Source: CAZKCK01 sp964552325 (GTDB taxonomy: Bacteria > Bacteroidota > Bacteroidia > Bacteroidales > TTA-H9). Taken from it: a stretch of DNA of 21,768 nucleotides. Positions 1-7,497 of this stretch are shown piece by piece (the first letter of the stretch is position 1; every line of letters starts with the position of its first letter). The DNA is taken from positions 1-21,768 of the forward strand of contig CAZKHA010000049.1 in NCBI GenBank assembly GCA_964552325.1. Direction: 5' to 3'. The position numbers and the translations under genes were made by a program. The notes beneath the pieces are model-generated. The model was not told the DNA's origin and made no database searches. It worked only from the letters and a program-made list of their open reading frames with translations.

Positions 1-336
1 CCAGGCGTGCCATGGTGGCTAAAGTTTCCGGTTCCGCTCATGCCGATTGTGGAGATTATTGGTGTATTTACAAAGCCTTTTGTGTTGATGGTCCGTTTGT
101 TTGCAAACATTACAGCAGGCCACATTATCATCTTAGGTTTTATGAGTTTGATCTTTATTTTTGGCAATATGAATTCGGCCTTAGGCTTTAGTGTAAGCCC
201 CGTTTCGTTGATATTTGCCATTTTTATGGGACTGCTCGAGCTGTTGGTAGCTTTTTTACAGGCGTATGTATTTACGTTGCTATCAGCTATTTACTTTGGA
301 TTGGCTACCGAAGAACATCATGAAGCCCATCATTAA
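1..336 (+). CDS. atpB: ATP synthase F0 subunit a, C-terminal part (5' end outside window)
   Basis: This is the proton-channel subunit of the membrane F0 sector. The reading frame is open from base 1, so the gene starts upstream; the GTG at base 7 is an internal Val codon, not a start. About 111 C-terminal residues remain of a protein usually 250-380 residues long in this phylum. The segment VRLFANITAGH carries the essential Arg (codon at 94-96) that works opposite the Glu of subunit c, followed by two long hydrophobic helices, as expected for the last helices of subunit a. The tail is His/Glu-rich (EEHHEAHH). It is the first visible gene of an atp cluster and is followed after 30 bases by atpE. 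Identification rests on the conserved Arg helix and on gene order. Confidence 0.96.
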   Translation, partial: PGVPWWLKFPVPLMPIVEIIGVFTKPFVLMVRLFANITAGHIIILGFMSLIFIFGNMNSALGFSVSPVSLIFAIFMGLLELLVAFLQAYVFTLLSAIYFGLATEEHHEAHH

Positions 337-366
337 TTTTTTAGAAACCCTTTAAATCAAATAATT

Positions 367-627
367 ATGTCACTATTATCCGTAATTCTTCAAGCTGCTG
401 CTGACCTAACGCCTTATGCAAAAATGGGTGCTGGTCTTGGAGCAGGTATCGCAGCCATTGGTGCAGGCATAGGCATTGGTAATATCGGTGCCCGTGCGTT
501 GGAATCTATTGCCCGTCAGCCCGAAGCTGTGGGCGATATCCGTTCAAACATGATTGTAGCCGCTGCACTTATTGAAGGTGTTGCCTTTTTTGCTATTGTA
601 GTTTGTTTGTTGATTCTTTTCATCTAA
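367..627 (+). CDS. atpE: ATP synthase F0 subunit c (proteolipid)
   Basis: This 86-residue protein forms the rotating c-ring in the membrane. It has two hydrophobic helices (about 18-40 and 62-84) joined by the polar loop ARQPE (49-53), which contacts gamma and epsilon. The first helix has the Gly/Ala-rich packing motif and the second carries the ion-binding Glu70 in LIEGVAFF. There is no Gln in helix 1 and no Ser/Thr directly after Glu70, so the Na+-binding signature is absent and proton coupling is expected (inference from known family signatures). The ATG has no Shine-Dalgarno sequence, only an AT-rich stretch, as is usual in Bacteroidota. A strong hairpin lies just after the stop codon and may raise the relative output of this high-stoichiometry subunit. 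Confidence 0.97.
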   Translation: MSLLSVILQAAADLTPYAKMGAGLGAGIAAIGAGIGIGNIGARALESIARQPEAVGDIRSNMIVAAALIEGVAFFAIVVCLLILFI

Positions 628-647
628 ACAGCAGCATGGCATTTTTT

Positions 648-680
648 CCCCGCGTTCCGGCGGTTGGCCGGAATACGGGG
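648..680 (+). promoter_or_regulatory. Strong hairpin between atpE and atpF
   Basis: A 14-position stem (648-661 with 667-680) closes a 5-base loop (GGTTG). All positions pair except one C-A mismatch and one G-U wobble, and most pairs are G-C. No T-run follows it, so it is not a standard intrinsic terminator; a T6 run precedes it. Lying inside an operon right after the c-subunit gene, it could protect the 3' end of upstream mRNA or cause partial attenuation. The structure is seen directly; the role is inferred. Confidence 0.6.
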
Positions 681-712
681 AATTAGTTACCGAACTCACC
701 AATACCACATAT

Positions 713-1207
713 ATGGAATTAATTACTCCCGGACTGGGTCTTATTTTCTGGATGCTGATATTCTTCAGCATTCTGCTGTTTGTTCTTGGTAAGTTTGCTT
801 GGCCTTCAATTACCAAAGCACTAAAAGAGCGCGAAGCATCAATTGAAGAAGCCCTGCACGCAGCTGATAAGGCACGTGAAGAAATGAAGCAACTACATGC
901 TGACAATGAGAAATTACTCAACCAAGCTAAGGATGAGCGCGATGCAATGCTACGTGATGCCAGAAAAATGAAAGACGGAATTCTGGAAGAAGCACGTGAA
1001 CGTGCCAATCTTGAATACAACCGCATTTTGGAGTCATCACGTGAGGCCATTCACAATGAAAAGATGGCAGCAATGACAGAACTTAAGAACCAACTTGCTA
1101 ATCTTTCAATTGGAATTGCTGAAATTATTTTAAGGGAAAAGCTTACCGAAAAGGAAAAACAAAGCCAGTACCTAACAAAACTTATTGATGAAGCTAAGTT
1201 CAACTGA
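713..1207 (+). CDS. atpF: ATP synthase F0 subunit b
   Basis: This 164-residue protein is the peripheral stalk of the ATP synthase, holding F1 still against the rotor. One N-terminal membrane helix (about residues 8-27, starting GLGLIFWMLIFF) is followed by KFAWP and a long, highly charged helix rich in Glu, Lys, Arg and Ala (about 35-150) that forms the right-handed coiled coil. Length and layout are typical. It sits between atpE and atpH as in most atp operons, and atpH begins 17 bases after its stop. The start ATG has no visible Shine-Dalgarno sequence. Confidence 0.96.
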   Translation: MELITPGLGLIFWMLIFFSILLFVLGKFAWPSITKALKEREASIEEALHAADKAREEMKQLHADNEKLLNQAKDERDAMLRDARKMKDGILEEARERANLEYNRILESSREAIHNEKMAAMTELKNQLANLSIGIAEIILREKLTEKEKQSQYLTKLIDEAKFN

Positions 1208-1224
1208 GAACATGAATTATCGCT

Positions 1225-1782
1225 ATGATTGAAAACACAATAGCCCGACGGTATGCCGCAGCACTGTTTGATGTAGCCACCGAAAACAATTGCCTCGAAG
1301 CAGTTTTTTCGGATATGGTACTGTTAAGCGATGTTAGCAAATCGAACAGGGACTTTACACGTATGCTGCATAGTCCCATTATCAATGCCGAAAAAAAAAC
1401 GGCTATACTCACCAGTCTTTTCAGCGGAAAGGTGCAAAACATTTCGTTGCAGTTTATGGTACTTATTACCCGTAAACGCCGCGAAAGCATAGTTGACCTT
1501 ATTGCCGAAGCTTTTGTTGCGCAATACAAAGCGTTCAAAAACATCCATGTAATTACGGTTTTAACGGCTCAGCCACTTAACGATGCCAATAGAAAGGAAA
1601 TACTAGCTAGCGTTTCTAAGACCGTTTCTGGCACTATTGAATTGGTTGAAAAAGTTGACCCGCAACTTATTGGAGGATATAAATTGCTGTACAACAACAT
1701 GGTTTATGATGCCACCGTTGCTAAGCAAATCCAAAATTTCAAAAGGGAATTTAAAGATAATTTATATATTAAGCAGTTCTAA
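1225..1782 (+). CDS. atpH: ATP synthase F1 subunit delta
   Basis: This 185-residue protein links the top of the F1 alpha3-beta3 head to the b stalk. It begins with the family pattern IARRYAAALFDVA (about 6-18) of the helical N-terminal domain. It ends with the conserved C-terminal element VDPQLIGGYKL (about 144-154) followed by YDATV, as in the OSCP/delta family. Length is normal (about 175-185). It lies between atpF and atpA with 19 bases before atpA, so it is very likely co-transcribed and translated from the polycistronic atp mRNA. Confidence 0.95.
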   Translation: MIENTIARRYAAALFDVATENNCLEAVFSDMVLLSDVSKSNRDFTRMLHSPIINAEKKTAILTSLFSGKVQNISLQFMVLITRKRRESIVDLIAEAFVAQYKAFKNIHVITVLTAQPLNDANRKEILASVSKTVSGTIELVEKVDPQLIGGYKLLYNNMVYDATVAKQIQNFKREFKDNLYIKQF

Positions 1783-1801
1783 CATCTAATAAACTAATAC
1801 G

Positions 1802-3385
1802 ATGGCGGAAATTAAACCTGCAGAAGTATCGGCTATCCTGCGTCAACAATTGGCAGGGCATAAAACCGAAGCCGAACTAGAAGAAGTTGGCACCGTACTC
1901 CAAATAGGCGACGGCATTGCCCGCATCTTCGGTCTGACAAATGCCCAATCGGGTGAACTTATTGAATTCGAGAAAGATAACCTTAAGGCCATAGTGCTTA
2001 ACCTGGAAGAGGATAACGTAGGTGCGGTACTTTTAGGTGAATCAGGCTCGATTAACGAAGGCGATATGGTTAGGCGAACCCGCAAAATCGCCTCCATAAA
2101 AGTTGGCGAAGGAATGCTTGGCCGTGTTATCAACACCATGGGCGAACCCATTGATGGCAAAGGTGCTATCACTGGCCCCTTGTACGAGATGCCCCTTGAG
2201 CGTAAAGCTCCCGGTGTTATCTATCGGCAACCTGTAAACGAGCCGCTTCAAACGGGTATTAAGCCTATCGATGCAATGATCCCCATTGGGCGCGGACAAC
2301 GCGAGCTCATTATTGGCGACCGCCAGACAGGGAAATCCTCTATAGCCTTGGATACCATTATCAATCAAAAAGAGTTTTACGATCGCGGCGAACCTGTTTT
2401 TTGTATCTATGTTGCCATTGGGCAAAAAGGTTCAACAGTGGCCACTCTCATGAAAACACTCGAAGATAAAGGGGCCTTGCCCTATACCGTAATTGTAACC
2501 GCAACAGCCTCTGATCCTGCTGCCTTGCAGTTTTATGCACCTTTTACAGGCGCTGCTATTGGCGAGTTTTTCAGGGATACCGGACGTCCGGCCTTGGTGG
2601 TTTACGATGACTTGTCAAAGCAAGCCGTAGCGTATCGCGAAGTATCATTGCTACTCAGGCGCCCACCAGGTCGCGAAGCGTATCCGGGTGATGTGTTCTA
2701 TCTACATTCAAGGCTTCTGGAACGCGCCGCCAAAATCATCAATTCTGATGAAGTGGCTTCGCAAATGAACGACTTGCCCGAAAGCTTACGTCCTATGGTT
2801 AAAGGAGGAGGCTCCCTAACAGCCTTACCCATCATCGAGACCCAAGCCGGCGACGTATCAGCCTATATCCCAACCAACGTAATTTCAATTACCGACGGGC
2901 AGATATTCCTCGAAACCAACCTCTTTAACTCGGGTGTCCGCCCTGCTATCAATGTAGGTATCTCAGTATCGCGCGTAGGTGGAAATGCCCAAATCAAGAG
3001 TATGAAGAAGATTGCCGGCACACTAAAAATCGACCAAGCACAATACCGTGAATTGGAAGCTTTTGCTAAGTTTGGTTCCGACCTTGATGCAGCTACACTG
3101 GCAGTTCTTGAGAAAGGTAAGCGCAATGTTGAAATTTTGAAACAAGGCCTGCATCAAACAATACCCGTTGAACAACAGATTGCTATCATTTTCTGCGGTA
3201 CACGTAATTTATTACGCAAAGTCCCTGTAAAGCGTATCCGCGATTTTGAACACGAATTGTTGGTTCAATTATCAGAGAAACACCCTGATATACTAAAAAC
3301 CCTCAAAGCCGGACAGTTGCCCGACGAAACCGTTGCTGCTCTTGAGAAAGTTGCCCTTGAATTAAGTAAACGATACGAAAAGTAA
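1802..3385 (+). CDS. atpA: ATP synthase F1 subunit alpha
   Basis: This 527-residue protein is the non-catalytic nucleotide-binding subunit of the F1 head. It has an N-terminal beta-barrel (about 28-95), a Walker A loop GDRQTGKSS (172-180, Lys178), the segment LLRRPPGREAYPGDVFYLHSR typical of alpha and beta subunits, and ISVSRVGG, which holds the arginine finger that reaches into the catalytic beta site. A helical C-terminal domain follows and the protein ends KRYEK. Length matches the family (about 500-530). atpG starts 23 bases downstream. The catalytic beta partner (atpD) is not in this window. Confidence 0.98.
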   Translation: MAEIKPAEVSAILRQQLAGHKTEAELEEVGTVLQIGDGIARIFGLTNAQSGELIEFEKDNLKAIVLNLEEDNVGAVLLGESGSINEGDMVRRTRKIASIKVGEGMLGRVINTMGEPIDGKGAITGPLYEMPLERKAPGVIYRQPVNEPLQTGIKPIDAMIPIGRGQRELIIGDRQTGKSSIALDTIINQKEFYDRGEPVFCIYVAIGQKGSTVATLMKTLEDKGALPYTVIVTATASDPAALQFYAPFTGAAIGEFFRDTGRPALVVYDDLSKQAVAYREVSLLLRRPPGREAYPGDVFYLHSRLLERAAKIINSDEVASQMNDLPESLRPMVKGGGSLTALPIIETQAGDVSAYIPTNVISITDGQIFLETNLFNSGVRPAINVGISVSRVGGNAQIKSMKKIAGTLKIDQAQYRELEAFAKFGSDLDAATLAVLEKGKRNVEILKQGLHQTIPVEQQIAIIFCGTRNLLRKVPVKRIRDFEHELLVQLSEKHPDILKTLKAGQLPDETVAALEKVALELSKRYEK

Positions 3386-3408
3386 CCACATAACCAGATT
3401 TCTGTACC

Positions 3409-4290
3409 ATGCCGAATCTGAAAGAGGTCAGGATAAGGATAGAATCCGTAAAGTCAACACAGCAGATAACCAGTGCCATGAAAATGGTGGCTGCATCAAA
3501 GCTGCGCAAAGCTCAGAATGCTATCCTTGCCCTTAGGCCATATGCCAACAAACTTAAAGAAATGCTGGGCAACCTGAGCGAAAGCCTGCAGGAGAATGGG
3601 ACCAACCTTTATGGCGAAGTAAGGCCAGAAGAAAAAATCCTTATTGTTTCCTTGGCGTCAAACAGAGGCCTTTGCGGTGCTTACAATGCCAACATAATTA
3701 AAGCTACCAAGCTGTTGCTCGAGAACGATTATCAGAAGCAGTACATGGCTGGTAATGTAAAGCTTATATGTGGCGGTAGGCATGTAAGCGATTTTTTTGC
3801 TAAAAAGGCTTATCCTGTTATTGACCGCAAGGACCATCTACTCGACAAGGTAACGTTTGCGCCTGTGGCTGCTTTTGCACAAGAAATTATGGATGCATTT
3901 GCCCGTAAGGAGTTTGATAAAGTGTTGATTGTTTACAACCAGTTTAAGAATGCCGCAGTACAGACCTTGGTTAAGGAGCAGTTTTTGCCCATTATCCCTG
4001 CTGAAATCAAAAAAACCGCTACAAGCAACACGGAGTATTTATTTGAACCTAGTCGAAAGGAAATCCTGGACGAATTGATCCCTAAGTCCCTTAAGATTCA
4101 GCTTTACAAAGCTTTTTTAGATTCCTATGCTTCGGAGCAAGGTGCCCGAATGACAGCAATGCACCAAGCCACCGACAATGCTAGCGAACTCTTGAAACAA
4201 CTCAAGCTTTCGTACAATAAAGCACGTCAAACGGCAATTACGACCGAAATCCTAGAAATTGTTAGTGGTGCTAATGCATTAAAGTCATAA
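3409..4290 (+). CDS. atpG: ATP synthase F1 subunit gamma
   Basis: This 293-residue protein is the central rotor shaft of F1. The N-terminal helix (about 1-55) has the signature RIESVKSTQQITSAMKMVAASK, and the C-terminal helix ends TTEILEIVSGANAL. Together they form the coiled-coil shaft. The middle contains LASNRGLCGAYN (about 82-93), the family motif that opens the Rossmann-like middle domain. Length is usual (about 285-295). It is the last atp gene here: a ferritin gene follows rather than atpD-atpC, so the cluster is split or begins with atpDC upstream of the window. Confidence 0.97.
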   Translation: MPNLKEVRIRIESVKSTQQITSAMKMVAASKLRKAQNAILALRPYANKLKEMLGNLSESLQENGTNLYGEVRPEEKILIVSLASNRGLCGAYNANIIKATKLLLENDYQKQYMAGNVKLICGGRHVSDFFAKKAYPVIDRKDHLLDKVTFAPVAAFAQEIMDAFARKEFDKVLIVYNQFKNAAVQTLVKEQFLPIIPAEIKKTATSNTEYLFEPSRKEILDELIPKSLKIQLYKAFLDSYASEQGARMTAMHQATDNASELLKQLKLSYNKARQTAITTEILEIVSGANALKS

Positions 4291-4295
4291 CTTTG
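4288..4295 (+). promoter_or_regulatory. Possible -7 promoter element of the ferritin gene (TAACTTTG)
   Basis: TAACTTTG fits the Bacteroidota -7 consensus TAnnTTTG. It overlaps the atpG stop codon, 34 bases before the ferritin ATG. The nearest upstream TTG (4259-4261) is 26 bases away, longer than the usual 17-23, so the -33 part is poor. It would allow ferritin to be expressed separately from the atp genes. An eight-base match is weak evidence. Confidence 0.35.
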
Positions 4296-4329
4296 ACCTT
4301 CGAATTAATACACATAATAATAATTTTTA

Positions 4330-4839
4330 ATGATGAATAAGACCGTAGAAAACGCAATCAATGAGCAGATTAAACGCGAAGAACATTCTGCTAGGCTTTA
4401 TCTTCAAATGGCTTCATGGTGCGAGGTGAACGGTTTTCCCGGTGCCGCCGCATTCCTTTATAAGCAAACCGAAGAAGAACGTATGCACATGCTAAAATTC
4501 GTTCATTATCTGAACGACCGCAATGGCCATGCCGTACTGCAATCCCTCGATCAGCCCCAGGTTCAATACACCTCACTTAAAGATTTATTTGAAAGTGTAA
4601 TGAAACACGAGGAATACATTTCTGCTTCAATTAATCATCTGTATGGAGTTACCCTCGAAGAGAAAGACTATACCTCTGGAAGCTTCCTACAATGGTTTAT
4701 TACCGAACAAATTGAAGAAGAAAGTTCTATGCGTGCAATCTTGGATCAAATACGCCTTGCTGGCGAAAACAATCTATATCATATTGATAAAGAGCTTGGA
4801 ACAATGGCCGCTGCCAAAGTAATCGCCCCCGCTGTTTAA
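4330..4839 (+). CDS. ftnA: Ferritin (non-heme, bacterial FtnA type)
   Basis: This 169-residue ferritin should oxidise Fe(II) and store ferric iron in a 24-subunit cytosolic shell. The residues line up without gaps with the E. coli FtnA ferroxidase positions: Glu17, Tyr24, Glu50, His53, Glu94, Gln127 and Glu130. The helix motifs GAAAFLYKQTEEERMHM, SFLQWFITEQIEEE and the C-terminal YHIDKEL are all family hallmarks. There is no Met or His haem ligand pattern that would suggest bacterioferritin. The gene follows atpG by 39 bases, may have its own promoter overlapping the atpG stop, and is closed by a strong terminator. No iron-regulatory site was recognised. Confidence 0.96.
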   Translation: MMNKTVENAINEQIKREEHSARLYLQMASWCEVNGFPGAAAFLYKQTEEERMHMLKFVHYLNDRNGHAVLQSLDQPQVQYTSLKDLFESVMKHEEYISASINHLYGVTLEEKDYTSGSFLQWFITEQIEEESSMRAILDQIRLAGENNLYHIDKELGTMAAAKVIAPAV

Positions 4840-4864
4840 GTTAAGTCGTACTCAATTTTAAAGG

Positions 4865-4897
4865 AAAGGCTAACCTTTTGCGGTTGGCCTTTTTTTT
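4865..4897 (+). terminator. Intrinsic terminator after ferritin
   Basis: The arm AAAGGCTAACC (4865-4875) pairs with GGTTGGCCTTT (4882-4892), with one U-G wobble and a 6-base loop TTTTGC. The T-run continues to 4897. It begins 26 bases after the ferritin stop and separates this unit from the helicase gene. Confidence 0.9.
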
Positions 4898-4924
4898 ATC
4901 CATCAAACCATCAAAGGCGTTTAT

Positions 4925-7465
4925 ATGGTTAACAGGCTTCCCATTTACGACTTAAAGGAACGATTTATCGAGGCCCTGCGTTATGGAAACCAAGTCATTA
5001 TTTCGGCTCCTCCTGGTTCGGGAAAATCAACCCAAGTGCCGCAATTTCTTGCTGATGAAGTTATTGGTGCTACACAGAAGCTTATGGTGCTGCAACCCCG
5101 CAGAATGGCAACGCGTATGCTTTCGGCCTATATTGCCACCCAACGCAATGTAAAATTGGGTGAAGAGGTAGGCTACCAAATACGGTTAGATGCTAATTTT
5201 TCAGCATGCACACGTATCTTGTTTCTTACCGAAGGGGTGCTCTTAAAAAAGCTATTGAACAAGGGTCTTGAGGAGGACGTAGAAGCCCTTGTATTTGATG
5301 AATTCCACGAACGCCATGCCGAAACCGACCTAACCTTGGCTCTGGCAATGCTGTTGCAGGGGAGCTATCGGCCTGATTTGAAAATTATTATCATGTCGGC
5401 CACCCTAGCCGTTGAGCCATTATTAAAGTATCTGCCGTCGGCTATCCATCTTGAAACCACCGGTAGGTTGTACCCAGTTTCTGTAAACTATGTGCCTCCA
5501 CAGCGGTCGCAGCCTATATGGGAAGCGGCAGCCAACCAAGCAACACAAGTGGTTAAATCCTTACCAAATGGATCGGTGTTGGTTTTTATGCCCGGCGCTT
5601 ATGAAATTAGGCGTACCATAACCGAACTTACAAAGAAAGACCTCGGCACTGGTGTAAGTGTATTTCCATTACATAGCTCGCTTACCAAACAAGAACAAGA
5701 TGAGGCTATTAAGGCTGGAGGGCGGAAAATAATCGTGAGCACCAATGTGGCAGAAACCTCCTTAACAATTCCCAACATTGTGGCGGTAATTGATAGCGGT
5801 CAATTGCGTGTTAGCCGGTACGATGCATTGAGAGGCATTCAAACCTTGTTCACAGAACCTATAAGCCAAGCTTCGGCACACCAACGGGCCGGCAGGGCTG
5901 GGCGAACACAAGATGGGGCTTGCTTTCGGCTTTGGAGCGAATTTGAACATAAGCAGCGCAAGCCTAACCAACTGCCCGAAATTCATCGAATTGACTTGGC
6001 AGAGATACTTTTAGCACTCATTGTGCAAGCTAAAATTGACTTGAATACGTTTGCATGGTTTGAGCAACCTGAACAATCAGCAATTGATAGATCACTTGCT
6101 TTTTTGAGGAAGTTAGGTGCCCTTAAAGCCAATAATCAACCAACTGAAATCGGGGAACAAATAGCCAGGATAGGAGCTCATCCACGCATTGCTAAGCTTC
6201 TTATAAAAGCCAATGAACTTGGTTGCTTGCCAGCAGCTTGCATTCTTGCTGCTCTGGTACAAGGCCAAACAATACTTTTTCCCACAAATGATGAGCAACT
6301 CAAAATCCTTAGGGAATCTAGCTTTGGAAATGATGAATCGGATTTGTTGTTGGAATACAATGCTTGGCTTTATGCGGCTCAAAACAATTATAGACCTGAG
6401 CATTGCAGCCGTTTAGGCATAAATACGGTGGTGGCGAAGCAAATAGAAGCACTTGCTTATCAATATCTTAACCATTTTAATTCCAACAAGAGTCAAAATC
6501 CCAGAACTTTACAAAATACACTTGGTTGGGATGAAGTCGTGAAACTTAAAAAATGCGTTTTAGCTGGTTTTGCTGATTTTGTAGCTATTAAACATCGACC
6601 AAAGTCATCTACTTGTAGCATGATTGGTGGCTTAAGTGGGCAATTGCATGCCGATAGCACGGTGCAGACTTGTAAGTTGCTTGTAGCCACAGAACTCGAA
6701 GAAACTAAAACACCTACTGGAGTAATGGTACAGCTTAGGAAGGTTACCGCAATTGAAGAAAGTTGGTTAAGGGAAATGCTTGGTACCGATGTTTCATTCA
6801 AAAGGACTATCGTACTGGATACTACCCTTAAGCGAGTGGTGGAAGTAACTGAAGAATTTTTGGATGATTTGTTGATAAATAGCACGGTAAGCGAAACTAC
6901 CAATGATGATACCGCCGCGGAAGTCCTTACACAAGCCATATTAACGAATCAAATTCAATTTGAGCAATGGGATGAGCACGTTGAGCAATTTGTGCGGAGG
7001 CTTAACTTTGCTGCCGAACACGCCCCAGCCTATCTACTGCCCAAAATTGATGAATTTGCAAAAGCATTTCTTATTCAACAAAGCATTTATGGTTGCCGGA
7101 GTTTTAAAGATGTTCAAAAAGCGAAACTTTGGCCAGCCCTTAACGATTGGTTGCGCTATGAACAACGGCAGGCTGTTGAGTTGGTGGCGCCTGAGAGCAT
7201 TGAATTGCCACATCGTAAACGCCCCGTAAAGTTGCGGTACGACGAAAAAGGAGATGTAATTCTTTCAGAAACTATTCAAGCACTGTACGATTGCCCACTG
7301 CCCATAACTGTTGCCGAAGGTAGGGTAAAAGTGGTTTTTGAGCTGCTTTCGCCAGCCCGCCGACCTGTTCAAATTACCCGTGATCTGGATTACTTTTGGA
7401 AAAACTCCTATTTGGAAATTAGAAAGGAGCTTAAAGGAAGGTATCCCAAGCATGAGTGGAGATAA
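4925..7465 (+). CDS. hrpB: ATP-dependent DExH-box helicase, HrpB family
   Basis: This 846-residue protein is a DEAH/RHA-type helicase of the HrpB family, probably an RNA helicase; its cellular role is poorly defined even in E. coli. Motifs in order are Walker A APPGSGKST (28-36), LQPRRMATR, motif II DEFH (125-128), MSATL, STNVAETSLTIPNI and QRAGRAGR (320-327). Helicase-associated and HrpB-specific domains follow, and the extreme C-terminus has the HrpB ending ITRDL...FWKNSY...KGRYPKHEWR. Length is slightly above the usual 800-830. The ATG at 4925 has no Shine-Dalgarno sequence. It is transcribed alone behind the ferritin terminator and ends 32 bases from the convergent sbcC stop, with no clear terminator between them. 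Confidence 0.95.
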   Translation: MVNRLPIYDLKERFIEALRYGNQVIISAPPGSGKSTQVPQFLADEVIGATQKLMVLQPRRMATRMLSAYIATQRNVKLGEEVGYQIRLDANFSACTRILFLTEGVLLKKLLNKGLEEDVEALVFDEFHERHAETDLTLALAMLLQGSYRPDLKIIIMSATLAVEPLLKYLPSAIHLETTGRLYPVSVNYVPPQRSQPIWEAAANQATQVVKSLPNGSVLVFMPGAYEIRRTITELTKKDLGTGVSVFPLHSSLTKQEQDEAIKAGGRKIIVSTNVAETSLTIPNIVAVIDSGQLRVSRYDALRGIQTLFTEPISQASAHQRAGRAGRTQDGACFRLWSEFEHKQRKPNQLPEIHRIDLAEILLALIVQAKIDLNTFAWFEQPEQSAIDRSLAFLRKLGALKANNQPTEIGEQIARIGAHPRIAKLLIKANELGCLPAACILAALVQGQTILFPTNDEQLKILRESSFGNDESDLLLEYNAWLYAAQNNYRPEHCSRLGINTVVAKQIEALAYQYLNHFNSNKSQNPRTLQNTLGWDEVVKLKKCVLAGFADFVAIKHRPKSSTCSMIGGLSGQLHADSTVQTCKLLVATELEETKTPTGVMVQLRKVTAIEESWLREMLGTDVSFKRTIVLDTTLKRVVEVTEEFLDDLLINSTVSETTNDDTAAEVLTQAILTNQIQFEQWDEHVEQFVRRLNFAAEHAPAYLLPKIDEFAKAFLIQQSIYGCRSFKDVQKAKLWPALNDWLRYEQRQAVELVAPESIELPHRKRPVKLRYDEKGDVILSETIQALYDCPLPITVAEGRVKVVFELLSPARRPVQITRDLDYFWKNSYLEIRKELKGRYPKHEWR

Positions 7466-7497
7466 GTCGTTGAATTAAAGGATATTAAGTTTAAGAA

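Noticed and set aside
7..336. Complete short atpB starting at the GTG at base 7
   Set aside because: The frame is open to base 1 and the protein begins in the middle of the conserved subunit a, so the GTG is an internal codon and the gene is cut by the window edge.
367..627. Na+-specific c-ring
   Set aside because: Helix 1 has no Gln and Glu70 is followed by Gly-Val, so the known sodium signature is missing.
544..1050. 168-codon open frame on the minus strand opposite atpE and atpF
   Set aside because: It is antisense to two certain genes, rich in Ser/Arg from mirror codon use, and spans the atpE-atpF gap; no family resemblance.
6493..6939. 148-codon minus-strand frame inside hrpB
   Set aside because: It is the complement of well-conserved HrpB sequence, with a Ser/Val/Thr-rich composition typical of antisense frames.
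7466..7497. Terminator between the convergent hrpB and sbcC genes
   Set aside because: The 32-base gap holds only AT-rich direct repeats (GAATTAA); no stem with a T-run could be drawn.
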